A stretch of DNA of 40,100 nt from Rhodophyticola sp. (GCA_028279315.1 JANQNZ010000288.1:1-40100), one strand, 5' to 3'; numbered from the stretch's first letter, positions 26,628 to 36,804 are shown. Numbers and translations are program-made. The notes: generated by a model from the letters alone, not told the origin.

Positions 26628-28406
26628 TCAGAAATTCGCGGCGTCCAGCGCCATGACCGGCTCGGCCCCGGTCTGGATGCGGGCCAGATGGGTCGCGGTC
26701 ATCGGCAGTTGCCGCTTCATGTAGAACCGCCCGGTGGCCAGCTTGGTCTCATAGAAGTCGGGATCGGAGGTGCCTCCGTCAAGCGCCGCTTGGGCGGCTT
26801 TCGCCATCTGCGCCCACATCAGCCCCAGGCAGACATGCCCAAAGAGATGCATGAAATCGTAAGAGCCCGAGAGCGCATTGTTGGGGTTCTTCATGCCTTC
26901 GGCCATGAAATACATCCCCGCCGCTTGCAGGTCTTTCGACGCGGCTTTGAGCGGATCGAGGAAATCGGCCTTCAGCGCCTCATCGCCTTCATTCTCTTTG
27001 ATGAAGCCCTTCACCAGGTCGAAGAAGGCCAGGACATGTTTGCCGCCGTCTTGGGCCAGCTTCCGGCCCACAAGGTCCAGCGCCTGCACCCCGTTTGCGC
27101 CTTCATAGATCATCGCGATCCGCGCATCCCGGGTGAACTGCGACATGCCCCATTCTTCGATATAGCCGTGGCCGCCATAGACCTGTTGGGCCTGAACGGT
27201 CATGTCATAGCCCTTATCGGTCAGGAAGCCTTTGATGACCGGCGTCAGAAGCGAAATCAGCCCGTCCGCATCGGCATCCTTGCCCCGGTGCGCCCGGTCG
27301 ATCAGGGTTGCGCCCCACAGAAGGAAGGCGCGGCCGCCCTCAGCAAAGCTTTTCTGCTCCATCAGGCTGCGGCGGATATCGGGGTGCACGATCAGCGGAT
27401 CTGCGGGACCGTCGGGGTTTTTCACGCCCGTGACATCGCGCCCTTGCAGCCGGTCCTTGGCGTAATCGAGCGCGTTCTGGAACGCGACCTCGGCCTGGGC
27501 CAGGCCTTGCATCCCCACACCAAGCCGCGCCTCGTTCATCATCGTGAACATGGCGCGCATGCCTTTGTGCTCTTCCCCTAAGAGATACCCGGTCGCCTCG
27601 TCATAATTCATCACACAGGTGGAATTGCCGTGGATGCCCATCTTCTCTTCGATCTTGCCGCAGGCAACCCCGTTGCGCGCCCCAAGCGATCCATCCTCAT
27701 TCACCAGGAATTTCGGCACGATGAAAAGCGAGACGCCTTTGATCCCCTCGGGCGCGCCGGTGATCTTGGCCAGGACCAGATGCACAATGTTCTCGGCCAT
27801 GTCGTGCTCACCCGCCGAGATGAAGATCTTCTGACCGGTGATCTTATAGGAGCCATCACCCTGGGGCTCGGCCTTCGTGCGCATCATGCCAAGGTCGGTG
27901 CCCGCATGAGGCTCGGTCAGGTTCATGGTGCCGGTCCAATCGCAGGAGACCATGTTCGGCAGATAGGTGTCTTTCTGCTGATCAGTGCCATGGGCCAGAA
28001 TGGCCGAGGCCGCGCCGTGGGTCAGGCCCTGATACATGGTGAAGGCCTGGTTTGCGCCCGAGAACATCTCACCCACAGCGGTCCCGATCACCACCGGCAT
28101 ATTCTGCCCACCATATTGCTCCGGCATATCCAGCCCAGGCCAGCCACCTTCTTTCATCTGCTCAAAGGCGTCTTTGAAGCCCGTGGGCGTCCGCACCACA
28201 CCGTTTTCCAACACGCAGCCCTCGGTATCGCCGACGACATTCAAGGGCGTCAGCACCTCTGAGGCGATCTTGCCCGCTTCCTCCAGCACCGCGGCGGTGA
28301 AATCCGGTTCGATCTCGTCATAGCCGGGCACATCCTGGCCGGTGACGTTCAGCACCTCATGCAGCAGAAATTGCATGTCTTTGGTGGGGGCGGTGTAGCG
28401 GGGCAT
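26628..28406 (-). CDS. Acyl-CoA dehydrogenase, large (~590 aa) FadE/DmdC-like subfamily
   Basis: [63 protein letters not shown]. Confidence 0.92.
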   Translation of the reverse strand: MPRYTAPTKDMQFLLHEVLNVTGQDVPGYDEIEPDFTAAVLEEAGKIASEVLTPLNVVGDTEGCVLENGVVRTPTGFKDAFEQMKEGGWPGLDMPEQYGGQNMPVVIGTAVGEMFSGANQAFTMYQGLTHGAASAILAHGTDQQKDTYLPNMVSCDWTGTMNLTEPHAGTDLGMMRTKAEPQGDGSYKITGQKIFISAGEHDMAENIVHLVLAKITGAPEGIKGVSLFIVPKFLVNEDGSLGARNGVACGKIEEKMGIHGNSTCVMNYDEATGYLLGEEHKGMRAMFTMMNEARLGVGMQGLAQAEVAFQNALDYAKDRLQGRDVTGVKNPDGPADPLIVHPDIRRSLMEQKSFAEGGRAFLLWGATLIDRAHRGKDADADGLISLLTPVIKGFLTDKGYDMTVQAQQVYGGHGYIEEWGMSQFTRDARIAMIYEGANGVQALDLVGRKLAQDGGKHVLAFFDLVKGFIKENEGDEALKADFLDPLKAASKDLQAAGMYFMAEGMKNPNNALSGSYDFMHLFGHVCLGLMWAQMAKAAQAALDGGTSDPDFYETKLATGRFYMKRQLPMTATHLARIQTGAEPVMALDAANF

Positions 28407-28448
28407 CTTCTGTTCGTCCTTCTGAGGCGTTGGCGTCTTTGGGGCGGC

Positions 28449-28871
28449 TTATTCGGCGGCGTCTTTATGACCGGTGATATGTGTCAGCATGTCTTCGACC
28501 AGACTGATCTGCGATTTCAGATCATTGATGGCGAGGTCCAGTTCCGCGCGTTGGCGTTCCATGTCGGCCAGCCGTTCGGCAGCGACGTCCAGCGTGCGGC
28601 TGAGCTGCGTCGCCTGTTGGTCGCCCGCATAATAGAGGTCGAGCAACTGCCGGATTTCCTCCAGCGAAAAGCCGAAGCGCTTCCCGCGTAGGATCAGCTT
28701 TAACCGCGCCCGGTCGCGCCGGGTGAAAAGGCGCTTTTGCCCTTCGCGGATCGGAAACAGCAGCTCTTTGGATTCGTAGAAGCGCAAGGTGCGGGGGGTT
28801 ACGTCGAACAGGTCGCACATCTCACGGATGGTCATCGTATCTTGGGTCATCGGCTCATTCGCTTGCGTCAC
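28449..28871 (-). CDS. MerR-family transcriptional regulator
   Basis: TIREMCDLFDVTPRTLRFYESKELLFPIREGQKRLFTRRD HTH. Confidence 0.92.
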   Translation of the reverse strand: MTQANEPMTQDTMTIREMCDLFDVTPRTLRFYESKELLFPIREGQKRLFTRRDRARLKLILRGKRFGFSLEEIRQLLDLYYAGDQQATQLSRTLDVAAERLADMERQRAELDLAINDLKSQISLVEDMLTHITGHKDAAE

Positions 28872-28924
28872 AGATCGGGTCTTTCCCGGAATTGCGGATT
28901 CGGATCGCCTTCTACAAGAGAAGC

Positions 28925-28938
28925 TTACGTTGACGTAA
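28925..28938. promoter_or_regulatory. Candidate operator TTACGT-TG-ACGTAA upstream of MerR gene
   Basis: Perfect palindromic arms; resembles the LiuR-type MerR operator as I remember it. Confidence 0.55.
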
Positions 28939-29040
28939 ATGGAACGTCACGTCACTTTTCCGTTGACGAAAGGTTACCGAAGCTGACGCGACGTCAGACG
29001 CAATTTTGTGAGGTGGTGATGGGTGTCCGCCAGACGCGGA

Positions 29041-29412
29041 TCAGGAGGCCGAGCCAGCCGTTGCATCGCGGAGCGATCTCAACTCGGCGATGACCTCGTC
29101 CAGCTCTCTGCGGCGCTGGTCCAGTTCCTCCAATTGCCGGTCGGCCATCTCGAGCCAAGCCTGGTTCTGGGTGTCGCCTTCGGGGTCAGCGTCATAAAGC
29201 TCCAGCCATTGCCGGATTTCCTCCAGCGAAAAGCCGAAGCGGCGGCCGCGGAGGATCAGGGTCATCCGGGCGACCTCTCGCGCGCCATAAAACCGGGCGC
29301 GGCCTTCGCGCTCGGGCGCCAGAAGTTCGATATACTCATAATGGCGCAAGGTCCGGGGCGTGACCTCGAACCGCGCACACATCTCTTTGAAATTCAGCCT
29401 CTCCTGGGCCAT
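29041..29412 (-). CDS. MerR-family transcriptional regulator, paralogue
   Basis: NFKEMCARFEVTPRTLRHYEYIELLAPEREGRARFYGAREVARMTLILRGRRFGFSLEEIRQWLELY; very similar to 28449-28871. Confidence 0.92.
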   Translation of the reverse strand: MAQERLNFKEMCARFEVTPRTLRHYEYIELLAPEREGRARFYGAREVARMTLILRGRRFGFSLEEIRQWLELYDADPEGDTQNQAWLEMADRQLEELDQRRRELDEVIAELRSLRDATAGSAS

Positions 29413-29570
29413 GGCCGTCCTCGAATGGTCTCATGACGCGACGTTATTTTTGCATGAGGGCCGCGCGGAATGCAAAGCCCTGTTGCCCCTTGCCTTCCGG
29501 GACAGGGCGCGGGAAAGCTGGTGTATGGGCGCCCTTTGCCCGGCTTGAAACGTGACGGATTGAGACAGCC

Positions 29571-30017
29571 ATGACGCAACAGGACAAGGCCCGCATCGCC
29601 CGACAATTCATTGAGGCGATCCCGTTCTCCAAAGCTCTGCAAATGCAGTTGGATGAGATGGGCGACGGGATCGCGGTGATCTCCATGCCTTATGATGATC
29701 GGCTGGTGGGGGATCCGAAGACCGGCGTGATCCATGGCGGCGCGGTGTCGGCCTTAATGGACACATGCGGCGGGGCCGCGGTGATGAGCCATGCCGAGGC
29801 GCCCGTGGGCAGCGCGACAATTGATCTGCGGATCGACTATATGCGCCCGGCGACGCCCGGGCAGCGGATCACGGCGCGGGCGGAGTGCTATCACATGACC
29901 CGCAGCGTCGCCTTCGTGCGCGCCCAGGCCTTCGACGCGGACGAGACACGCCCCGTGGCCGCCGCAACAGGGACCTTTACGGTCGAACAGGCCAAAGACG
30001 CGGAGGTGCGTCCATGA
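29571..30017 (+). CDS. PaaI-family hotdog thioesterase
   Basis: GVIHGGAVSALMDTCGG hotdog motif. Confidence 0.88.
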   Translation: MTQQDKARIARQFIEAIPFSKALQMQLDEMGDGIAVISMPYDDRLVGDPKTGVIHGGAVSALMDTCGGAAVMSHAEAPVGSATIDLRIDYMRPATPGQRITARAECYHMTRSVAFVRAQAFDADETRPVAAATGTFTVEQAKDAEVRP

Positions 30018-30523
30018 GCCGCCCGCGCCCGGAGCCTGTTCATCTGGTCAAACAGCGGCGCGATGCGGCGCTGGCCGCACTGGTCGGGGGTGTGCCCTAT
30101 ATCGCCATGATGGGGATCAGCTTTGACCGCCGGGGGGATGAGCTGACCGCCGTTCTGAACTATGACGACAAGCTGATCGGCAATCCGCTTCTGCCCGCGC
30201 TTCATGGTGGCGCGACGGCCTCGTTTCTGGAGACGGCGGCGATTGTGGAATTGAGTTTTCAGCTTCTCTGGGATGAGATCGAAAACGGGCGGCTCGACGC
30301 TGACAGCCTGACGCCCGAGACCTTGCCGCGCCTGCCGAAAACCATTGATTTCACGGTGGATTATCTGCGCTCGGGCCTGCCGCGGGATGCGTATGCGCGG
30401 GCGCGGGTGAACCGGTCTGGCCGGCGCTATGCCAGTGTGCATGTGGAGGCCTGGCAGGACAATCGCGACCGGCTGTTTGCCCAGGCCACAGGCCATTTCC
30501 TGATGCCCGCGCGGCCCGGATAG
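30014..30523 (+). CDS. Hotdog thioesterase-like protein, second of tandem pair
   Basis: ALHGGATASFLETAAIVELSF; ATG overlaps the preceding stop by 4 nt. Confidence 0.8.
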   Translation: MSRPRPEPVHLVKQRRDAALAALVGGVPYIAMMGISFDRRGDELTAVLNYDDKLIGNPLLPALHGGATASFLETAAIVELSFQLLWDEIENGRLDADSLTPETLPRLPKTIDFTVDYLRSGLPRDAYARARVNRSGRRYASVHVEAWQDNRDRLFAQATGHFLMPARPG

Positions 30524-30525
30524 GG

Positions 30526-31851
30526 ATGCAATCCACCACGGACCCGGCCCAGCCCCTCAGCCACCGCCGGGTTCTGAAAATCGCGCTGCCCATTGTCCTG
30601 TCGAACGCGACCGTCCCGATCCTGGGCGCCGTCGATACCGGTGTGGTCGGCCAGATGGGGGAGGCCGCGCCGATCGGCGCCGTCGGCATCGGGGCGATCA
30701 TCCTGACCTCGGTCTATTGGATTTTCGGCTTCTTGCGGATGGGGACAGTGGGCCTGACAGGCCAAGCGCTCGGCGCGGGTGACGGGGCAGAGGTCTCGGC
30801 CATCCTCTCCCGGGTTTTGATGATTGCGGGGGTTGCGGGGGCGGCTTTGATCCTCTTCCAGGACGCGATCTTCTGGGCCGCGTTCCAGATCGCGCCGGCA
30901 AGCGCTGAGGTGGAGGGGCTGGCCCGGGATTACATGGCGATCCGCATCTTCTCCGCCCCCGCGGCGATTGGGATCTACGGGTTGACCGGCTGGCTGATCG
31001 CGCAGGAGCGCACAACCGGCGTCTTGGTCCTGCAACTGGGGATGAACGGCCTCAATATCGGGCTGAGCCTCCTGTTTGTTCTGGGGTTTGGCTGGGGTGT
31101 CGAAGGTGTGGCCCTTGGTACCTTCCTGTCGGAATGGGTTGGGTTTGCGATCGGGATGTGGCTTTGCCAAAACGGGTTCCGCGGCACGGCCTGGCGGGAT
31201 TGGAGCCGGGTCTTTGACCGGGTGCGGCTTTGGCATATGGCCACGGTCAACACTGATATCCTGATCCGCTCAGTGATCCTGATGGCGGGGTTCACCTCAT
31301 TCTTGTTTATCGGGTCGGATTTCGGGGATGTGCCGCTCGCGGCCAATCAGATCCTGATCCAGTTCATGTATATCACGGCTTATGCGATGGACGGGTTCGC
31401 CTTTGCCGCGGAGGCGCTGGTGGCCCAAGCCTTCGGGGCGAAAGACCGGGCAGGGGTTCGGCGAAGCTCTGGCATGACAAGCGCGTGGGGCCTCGCGGTT
31501 TGCGCTGGGATGGCGCTTGGCTTTGCGCTGATCGGCGGCTGGATGATCGATGTGATGACAACGGCAGAGGAGGTGCGGGTCGAGGCGCGGGTCTATCTGC
31601 CGTGGATGGTGGCGGCACCCTTGATCGGCTGCGCGTCTTGGATGCTGGACGGGATTTTCATCGGCGCCACGCGCAGCCGGGATATGCGGAATATGATGGT
31701 CCTGTCGGGTTTGATCTATGTGGTCGCGCTGTGGCTCCTAATCCCACCCTTTGGCAATCACGGGCTTTGGGCGGCGCTGCTGATCTTCTTTGCAGCACGA
31801 GGGGCGACTTTGGCGGCGCGTTATCCGGCGTTGGAGCGGGCGGCGGGGTAG
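30526..31851 (+). CDS. MATE family efflux transporter (DinF-like)
   Basis: ~441 aa, 12-TM-like, ALPIVLSNATVPILGAVDTGVVGQMG N-term. Confidence 0.9.
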   Translation: MQSTTDPAQPLSHRRVLKIALPIVLSNATVPILGAVDTGVVGQMGEAAPIGAVGIGAIILTSVYWIFGFLRMGTVGLTGQALGAGDGAEVSAILSRVLMIAGVAGAALILFQDAIFWAAFQIAPASAEVEGLARDYMAIRIFSAPAAIGIYGLTGWLIAQERTTGVLVLQLGMNGLNIGLSLLFVLGFGWGVEGVALGTFLSEWVGFAIGMWLCQNGFRGTAWRDWSRVFDRVRLWHMATVNTDILIRSVILMAGFTSFLFIGSDFGDVPLAANQILIQFMYITAYAMDGFAFAAEALVAQAFGAKDRAGVRRSSGMTSAWGLAVCAGMALGFALIGGWMIDVMTTAEEVRVEARVYLPWMVAAPLIGCASWMLDGIFIGATRSRDMRNMMVLSGLIYVVALWLLIPPFGNHGLWAALLIFFAARGATLAARYPALERAAG

Positions 31852-31856
31852 GGGCG

Positions 31857-31899
31857 CGTTTTCTTGCAAGAAAACGGGCCGGAATTTTGCAAAATTCCG
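31857..31899. repeat. Two adjacent perfect 20-bp palindromes
   Basis: cgttttcttgcaagaaaacg (31857-31876) and cggaattttgcaaaattccg (31880-31899). Confidence 0.92.
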
Positions 31900-32091
31900 T
31901 TTGCTTTGGGCAAGGGGCGCTCCCGCCCCATTCGGCCTTTGGCCTGCATGGGTTGGGCGTGGCGCGGCTTTGCCGCGCGGGTGGCGGTTTTTCTTTGGCC
32001 GTGGTGCCGGGTTTTGCGGGTGGGGATTTTCTGCCGAGAGGCCATTTGCGGGCAAGTCTGCCGCAAACAGGCCTGTCCGATTGTCGCGGTG

Positions 32092-32165
32092 TGAGTCGCG
32101 CCCCGCGTCAAGGACAAGCCGCTTCGCGGTCAGCTTCGCTGATCCTTGACCCGGGCCCCGACTCA
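32092..32165. repeat. Cloverleaf-like inverted repeat: 23-bp outer stem enclosing two small hairpins
   Basis: tgagtcgcgccccgcgtcaagga ... tccttgacccgggccccgactca (3 mismatches) enclosing ccgcttcgcgg and tcagcttcgctga. Confidence 0.8.
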
Positions 32166-32215
32166 CGGGGCTTTGGGCCGCCTCCGGCGGGCGTATTTGG
32201 GGAAAGATGAAGAGG

Positions 32216-33268
32216 TCAGAGCCAGCTATTGCAGTCGGTGCCGATGGCGGCGGCGATGTTGGCATGGCCGTCTTGAGTGAGGAGATGGTCGAGATCGTGG
32301 GCAATTCGGGCGGCGAGGCTGAGCCCGCCATAGACAAGCCCGGTATAGAGCTGCACGGCGGACGCGCCGGCTTTTATTTTCGCGTAAGCCTGTTGGGCGG
32401 AGGCCACGCCGCCCACGCCGATCAGGGGCAGTTGGCCTTGGGTCAGGTCCGAGAGCCGCGCGAGGACGCGGGTGGACCGCTCGAAAAGCGGTTGACCGGA
32501 AAGACCGCCTTTCTCCTCCCGGTGGCGGCTTTGGAGGCCGGTCCGGTCAAGCGTCGTGTTGGTGGCGATGATCCCAGAGAGGCCGGAAGTCAGCGCCACC
32601 TCGGCCACGTCCTCAAGCTCTGCGTTGCTCAGATCGGGGGCGATCTTTAGGAAGACGGGGACCGGGGTGATGAGCGCGGCGCGGGCCTCCATCACACCCG
32701 CCAGAAGCGCCGATAACGCGGCTTTGCCCTGGAGGTCGCGCAGGCGTTCGGTGTTGGGCGACGAGACATTGACGGTGGCGAAATCGATATGCGGGCCACA
32801 ATGGGTCAAGACGGCGGCGAAATCGGCGGCGCGGTCAGCGCTGTCTTTGTTGGCGCCGAGATTGAGGCCAATGGGAACGGTGCGGGGGCGGGCCGCGAGG
32901 CGGGCGGCAATCACCTCCATCCCCTCATTGTTGAAGCCGAAGCGGTTGATTGCGGCTTGATCCTCGCTCAGCCGGAAGAGGCGCGGCCTTGGATTTCCCG
33001 GCTGCGGGCGCGGGGTGGCGGCGCCGACCTCCAGGAACCCGAACCCGGCTTGGGCGAGGGGCTGAAGGGCTTCGGCATTTTTGTCGAACCCCGCCGCAAG
33101 CCCGATGGGGTTGGGCAGGGTCAGCCCGGCGATTTCGGTCTGCAAGCGGGGTGAGGTCACGGGGCCGGGGTGTGCCGTTAGCCCGGATTTCAGCGCAGTG
33201 ATGGCGAGGGTATGCGCCCGCTCCGGGTCCATCCGGTGCATGAGCGCCAGGCCAAGCCGTTCCAGCAT
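32216..33268 (-). CDS. pyrD: Dihydroorotate dehydrogenase (quinone)
   Basis: [68 protein letters not shown]. Confidence 0.95.
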   Translation of the reverse strand: MLERLGLALMHRMDPERAHTLAITALKSGLTAHPGPVTSPRLQTEIAGLTLPNPIGLAAGFDKNAEALQPLAQAGFGFLEVGAATPRPQPGNPRPRLFRLSEDQAAINRFGFNNEGMEVIAARLAARPRTVPIGLNLGANKDSADRAADFAAVLTHCGPHIDFATVNVSSPNTERLRDLQGKAALSALLAGVMEARAALITPVPVFLKIAPDLSNAELEDVAEVALTSGLSGIIATNTTLDRTGLQSRHREEKGGLSGQPLFERSTRVLARLSDLTQGQLPLIGVGGVASAQQAYAKIKAGASAVQLYTGLVYGGLSLAARIAHDLDHLLTQDGHANIAAAIGTDCNSWL

Positions 33269-33606
33269 CAGGCCAAATCCTCAGGGAAGATGTGTTGGCC
33301 GTTTTCGAGCGGGAGAGGTTTGTGCCAAACCACCTGATCCAAACGCAGCGGCCCGTAGAGATGCGGGAAGAGCGCGCCGCCGCGGGACGGTTCCCATTTC
33401 AGGGCGCCGCCCAAGGTCTCCGCGTCATAGGCCAGCAGGAGCAAGCCCTCGACGCCCGCGAAATGCTTCGCAGCGGTCTCGGCGGCTTCGCCGGCGGTCG
33501 AGAAATGCACATAGCCATCGGTGATATCGATAGGCGCGCCTAAGGTCTCGCCCGCCTCTTGCAAAGCGGTCCATTCCTCTGGCCGCAGGATTTTGTAGAT
33601 CAGCAT
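33268..33606 (-). CDS. DUF952-family protein
   Basis: [51 protein letters not shown]. Confidence 0.85.
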   Translation of the reverse strand: MLIYKILRPEEWTALQEAGETLGAPIDITDGYVHFSTAGEAAETAAKHFAGVEGLLLLAYDAETLGGALKWEPSRGGALFPHLYGPLRLDQVVWHKPLPLENGQHIFPEDLA

Positions 33607-33730
33607 GGCCCCTCCTGACCCGCGCGCCGACCCCCCGTCAAGTGTCACCACGGCGTCACGCAATTCGCTTTACTTGCCCCGGGCGGCCCGCCAATCTGCT
33701 CGGGTCAATAACAAACGGGGAGTTTTCATC

Positions 33731-35335
33731 ATGCTCGCGAGAATTCTAGGCTCGACCGCGATGCTGGGGGCCTTGGCCATGGCCGCGCCCGCCGCTGCCG
33801 AGACCACATTGCACATCCTTCATATCAACGATCTGCACAGCCGGATTCAGCCGATCAACCGGTTCGATTCGACCTGTAACGCCGAAGATGACGCGGCAGG
33901 GGAATGCTTTGGCGGCGTGGCCCGCGTGGCCACCGCCATCAACGATCTGCGCGCCGAGTTGGCGGGCGAGAACGTCCTGGTCATGGATGCAGGCGATCAG
34001 TTCCAGGGTTCGCTGATGTTCACCACCTATCAGGGCGACGCAGCGGCAGAGTTCATGGAAGCCATTGGTTTCGACGTCATGGCCTCAGGCAATCATGAAT
34101 GGAACAATGGCCCCGCCGGGTTTGCCCGGTTCCTGAACCAGGTCAGTTTCCCAGTGATCGCCGGCAATCTGGATGTGAGTCAGGACGCGGATGTGGGTGA
34201 GTTGATCGGCGATACGCTGGTTCTTGATGTGAACGGAATGCAGGTTGGCATCGTCTCTGCCCTTGCCACCGATACGGTGGAGACCTCCAGCCCCGGGCCC
34301 AATGTGATCTTCACCGATGAGATCGAGGCCATTCAGCATGACGTGGACGCGCTGACCGAACAAGGGGTCGAGGTCATCGTTGCGCTCACCCATGTGGGCT
34401 TGCCCGACGACATCCGGATTGCGGAGGCGGTGACCGGTCTCGACGTGATCGTGGGCGGGCATTCGCACACCTACCTCTCCGCCGATGATCCCGACCGCCA
34501 GGGCGCTTATCCCACCTGGATTTCAAACCCCGAAGGCACAATGGTGCCGATTGTCCAGGCCTATGCCTATTCGAAATATCTGGGTCATCTGACCGTGACC
34601 TTCGATGATGCGGGCAATGTGGTTTATGCCGATGGCAACACCATGCTGCTCGACGCCTCCGTCACGCCCGATCCGGAAATCGCGGCGCGCGTCGCGGAAC
34701 TGGCCGGGCCGATTGAAGCGGCGATGGCCGATGTGGTGGGGGAGACCTCCGAATTCATCGAAGGCGACCGCAGCGTCTGCCGCGCCATGGAATGCTCCAT
34801 GGGCAATCTGGTGGCCGATGCGATGCTGGAACGCGTGCGCGACCAAGGCATCCATGTGGCGATCCAGAATGGCGGGGGCCTGCGTGCGTCCATCGACGCG
34901 GGCGAGGTGACCATGGGCGAGATCTTCACGGTGCTTCCGTTCCAGAACACACTGGCGACCTTCCAACTGACCGGCGCGGATATCATCGCCTCACTTGAGA
35001 ACGGGGTCAGCCAGGTCGAAGACGGGGCCGGGCGGTTCCCGCAAGTGGCGGGGATGCGTTATAGCTGGAACCCCGCTGGTGAGCCGGGCAGCCGCATCAC
35101 CTCGGTCGAGATCGAAGGGGATGGCGGGTTCGCGGCGATTGATCCGGACGCGACCTATGGCGTTGTCTCCAACAACTTCATGCGCCGCGGCGGCGATGGT
35201 TATGCGCTGTTCCGGGATAATGGCCAGAACGCCTATGATTTTGGCCCGGGGCTGGAGCAGGTGGTGGCCGATTACGTCTCGGCGAATTCGCCCTACACGC
35301 CCTATACCGACGGACGGGTCAGCGAGGCGCAGTAA
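33731..35335 (+). CDS. 5'-nucleotidase/metallophosphoesterase (UshA-like), secreted
   Basis: Signal peptide; LHILHINDLHSRIQP, VMDAGDQFQGS, GNHEWNNG, VGGHSHTYL, QNGGGLRASI. Confidence 0.92.
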   Translation: MLARILGSTAMLGALAMAAPAAAETTLHILHINDLHSRIQPINRFDSTCNAEDDAAGECFGGVARVATAINDLRAELAGENVLVMDAGDQFQGSLMFTTYQGDAAAEFMEAIGFDVMASGNHEWNNGPAGFARFLNQVSFPVIAGNLDVSQDADVGELIGDTLVLDVNGMQVGIVSALATDTVETSSPGPNVIFTDEIEAIQHDVDALTEQGVEVIVALTHVGLPDDIRIAEAVTGLDVIVGGHSHTYLSADDPDRQGAYPTWISNPEGTMVPIVQAYAYSKYLGHLTVTFDDAGNVVYADGNTMLLDASVTPDPEIAARVAELAGPIEAAMADVVGETSEFIEGDRSVCRAMECSMGNLVADAMLERVRDQGIHVAIQNGGGLRASIDAGEVTMGEIFTVLPFQNTLATFQLTGADIIASLENGVSQVEDGAGRFPQVAGMRYSWNPAGEPGSRITSVEIEGDGGFAAIDPDATYGVVSNNFMRRGGDGYALFRDNGQNAYDFGPGLEQVVADYVSANSPYTPYTDGRVSEAQ

Positions 35336-35354
35336 CCCTCTGACGACACAGATG

Positions 35355-35391
35355 AAAGGGCCGGTCCAAGGACACTTGGACCGGCCCTTTT
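35355..35391 (+). terminator. Rho-independent terminator downstream of 5'-nucleotidase
   Basis: Perfect 16-bp stem aaagggccggtccaag-gaca-cttggaccggccctttt. Confidence 0.9.
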
Positions 35392-35506
35392 GCTGCTATG
35401 CAGAAATGTCATGGCGGGCTTCGAAAAGCGTCAATTGTGGATTCCGTTAGCGCTACCATATTGGGGCCATCGAGACACATACATGACTCAAGAAAGGAGC
35501 TGCACA

Positions 35507-35671
35507 ATGACCTCGATTATTTCCCGCATGCGCGACGCTGCACAGAAACGTGCGGCCTATTACCGGACCGTGGATGAGATCGAACGGATGCCGCTGGACG
35601 TGGCCCTTGACCTCAACATCTACCGGGGCGACGCCCATAAGATTGCCTATAAGGCCGTCTACGGGGCGTAA
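35507..35671 (+). CDS. Small DUF1127/YjiS-like protein (54 aa)
   Basis: MTSIISRMRDAAQKRAAYYRTVDEIERMPLDVALDLNIYRGDAHKIAYKAVYGA; RBS aaaggagc. Confidence 0.75.
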   Translation: MTSIISRMRDAAQKRAAYYRTVDEIERMPLDVALDLNIYRGDAHKIAYKAVYGA

Positions 35672-35733
35672 GGCGTTCCGAGGCGCCATAAGCGCACTTT
35701 CCCACCGATGTCGCCCGCACTAGGCTAAGGCCC

Positions 35734-36399
35734 ATGTGCGGGCGTTTTGTTATCAAACATCCAGAAGACGAGATGGCGCGGCTGTTCGAAGGGCTGCCGT
35801 CAAACGATGTGCCCGTGGGGCCGAGATACAATATCTGCCCCACGGACACGGTTGGTGTGGTGACATCAGAGGATGGCGCCAGACGTTACCGGGCAATGCG
35901 GTGGGGGTTCTTGCCTCATTGGTATAAGTCTGAGACTCAGGGCCCGCTCTTGATCAACGCCCGGTCTGAAACGATTGCCGAAAAGCCTGCCTTTCGCGCG
36001 GCCTGCCGCGCCCGGCGGTGTTTGATCCCGGCGACGGGGTTCTACGAATGGACCAAGGATGACGAAGGCAAGCGCTTGCCCTGGTATATCCATGCGAAAG
36101 ACGACACCCCCCTGGCCTTTGCCGGTGTTTGGCAAGATTGGGGGCCTGAGGACGCCCGGGCGCCGACCTGTGCCATTGTCACCTGCGCTGCCGGGCCGGA
36201 GATGTCGGCGATTCACCACCGGGAGCCTGTGACGATCGCGCAAAAGGATTGGCCGCTCTGGCTGGGGGAGGCGGGCAAAGGGGCCGCGGTTTTGATGACG
36301 GCAGCGCCAGACGGGTGGTATGATAGCTTCCGCGTCGACCCCAAGGTCAATTCCAACCGCGCGGAAGGCCCGGATTTGATCCTTCCTTTGGCGGCATAA
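35734..36399 (+). CDS. SRAP-domain protein (SOS response-associated peptidase, YedK/HMCES-like)
   Basis: MCGRFV start with catalytic Cys2; NARSETIAEKPAFR; RCLIPATGFYEW. Confidence 0.95.
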   Translation: MCGRFVIKHPEDEMARLFEGLPSNDVPVGPRYNICPTDTVGVVTSEDGARRYRAMRWGFLPHWYKSETQGPLLINARSETIAEKPAFRAACRARRCLIPATGFYEWTKDDEGKRLPWYIHAKDDTPLAFAGVWQDWGPEDARAPTCAIVTCAAGPEMSAIHHREPVTIAQKDWPLWLGEAGKGAAVLMTAAPDGWYDSFRVDPKVNSNRAEGPDLILPLAA

Positions 36400-36427
36400 C
36401 GGCTAATACCCTTCGACCAAACAGAAA

Positions 36428-36456
36428 AAAGGGCCGCGAGAAAAGCGGCCCCTTTC
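36428..36456. terminator. Likely terminator hairpin after SRAP gene
   Basis: aaagggccgc-gagaaaa-gcggccccttt. Confidence 0.6.
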
Positions 36457-36618
36457 AAGTCCAGGGAGGATTATTGTGTGCAGCCTGCTCGATTTTTTGG
36501 TCTTTTTGTCGCTGCTATGGAAACGATAGCCAGGAAAAAGGGCGGAAATAAGGCAATCGGAAACGGATCGGCTTGGCACCCGCATCCCTCCGTTCTGCAT
36601 CCCCTGCCCGAGTAGTGC

Positions 36619-36769
36619 GCCGAAGGCGCCGGGCATCGACAGGCCGCCCGGGCGGTCTGGCGATTTGGTTGAGTCTGGGTGCTTGGATCGGAGCGAGGCC
36701 GGATTTGGCAGGGATAAAGCGCTGTCGCTCAGCCGTTGGATCGCCAGCCCACGGCCTGCCGATGCCCGG
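36619..36769. repeat. Dispersed 151-bp palindromic repeat, copy 2
   Basis: See copy 1; first 50 bp identical between copies. Confidence 0.9.
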
Positions 36770-36804
36770 CTTGCGTTGCGCAATTTGGCTCCAAGGTTGC
36801 TCCC

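Noticed and set aside
31790-32149. Several overlapping ORFs in the intergenic region after the MATE gene
   Set aside because: They run through stacked palindromes and have low-complexity composition; a repeat mosaic is the better explanation.
36478-36531. Possible 17-codon GTG ORF (VCSLLDFLVFLSLLWKR) behind a good RBS-like ggagga
   Set aside because: Too short and unsupported; may be chance next to a terminator.
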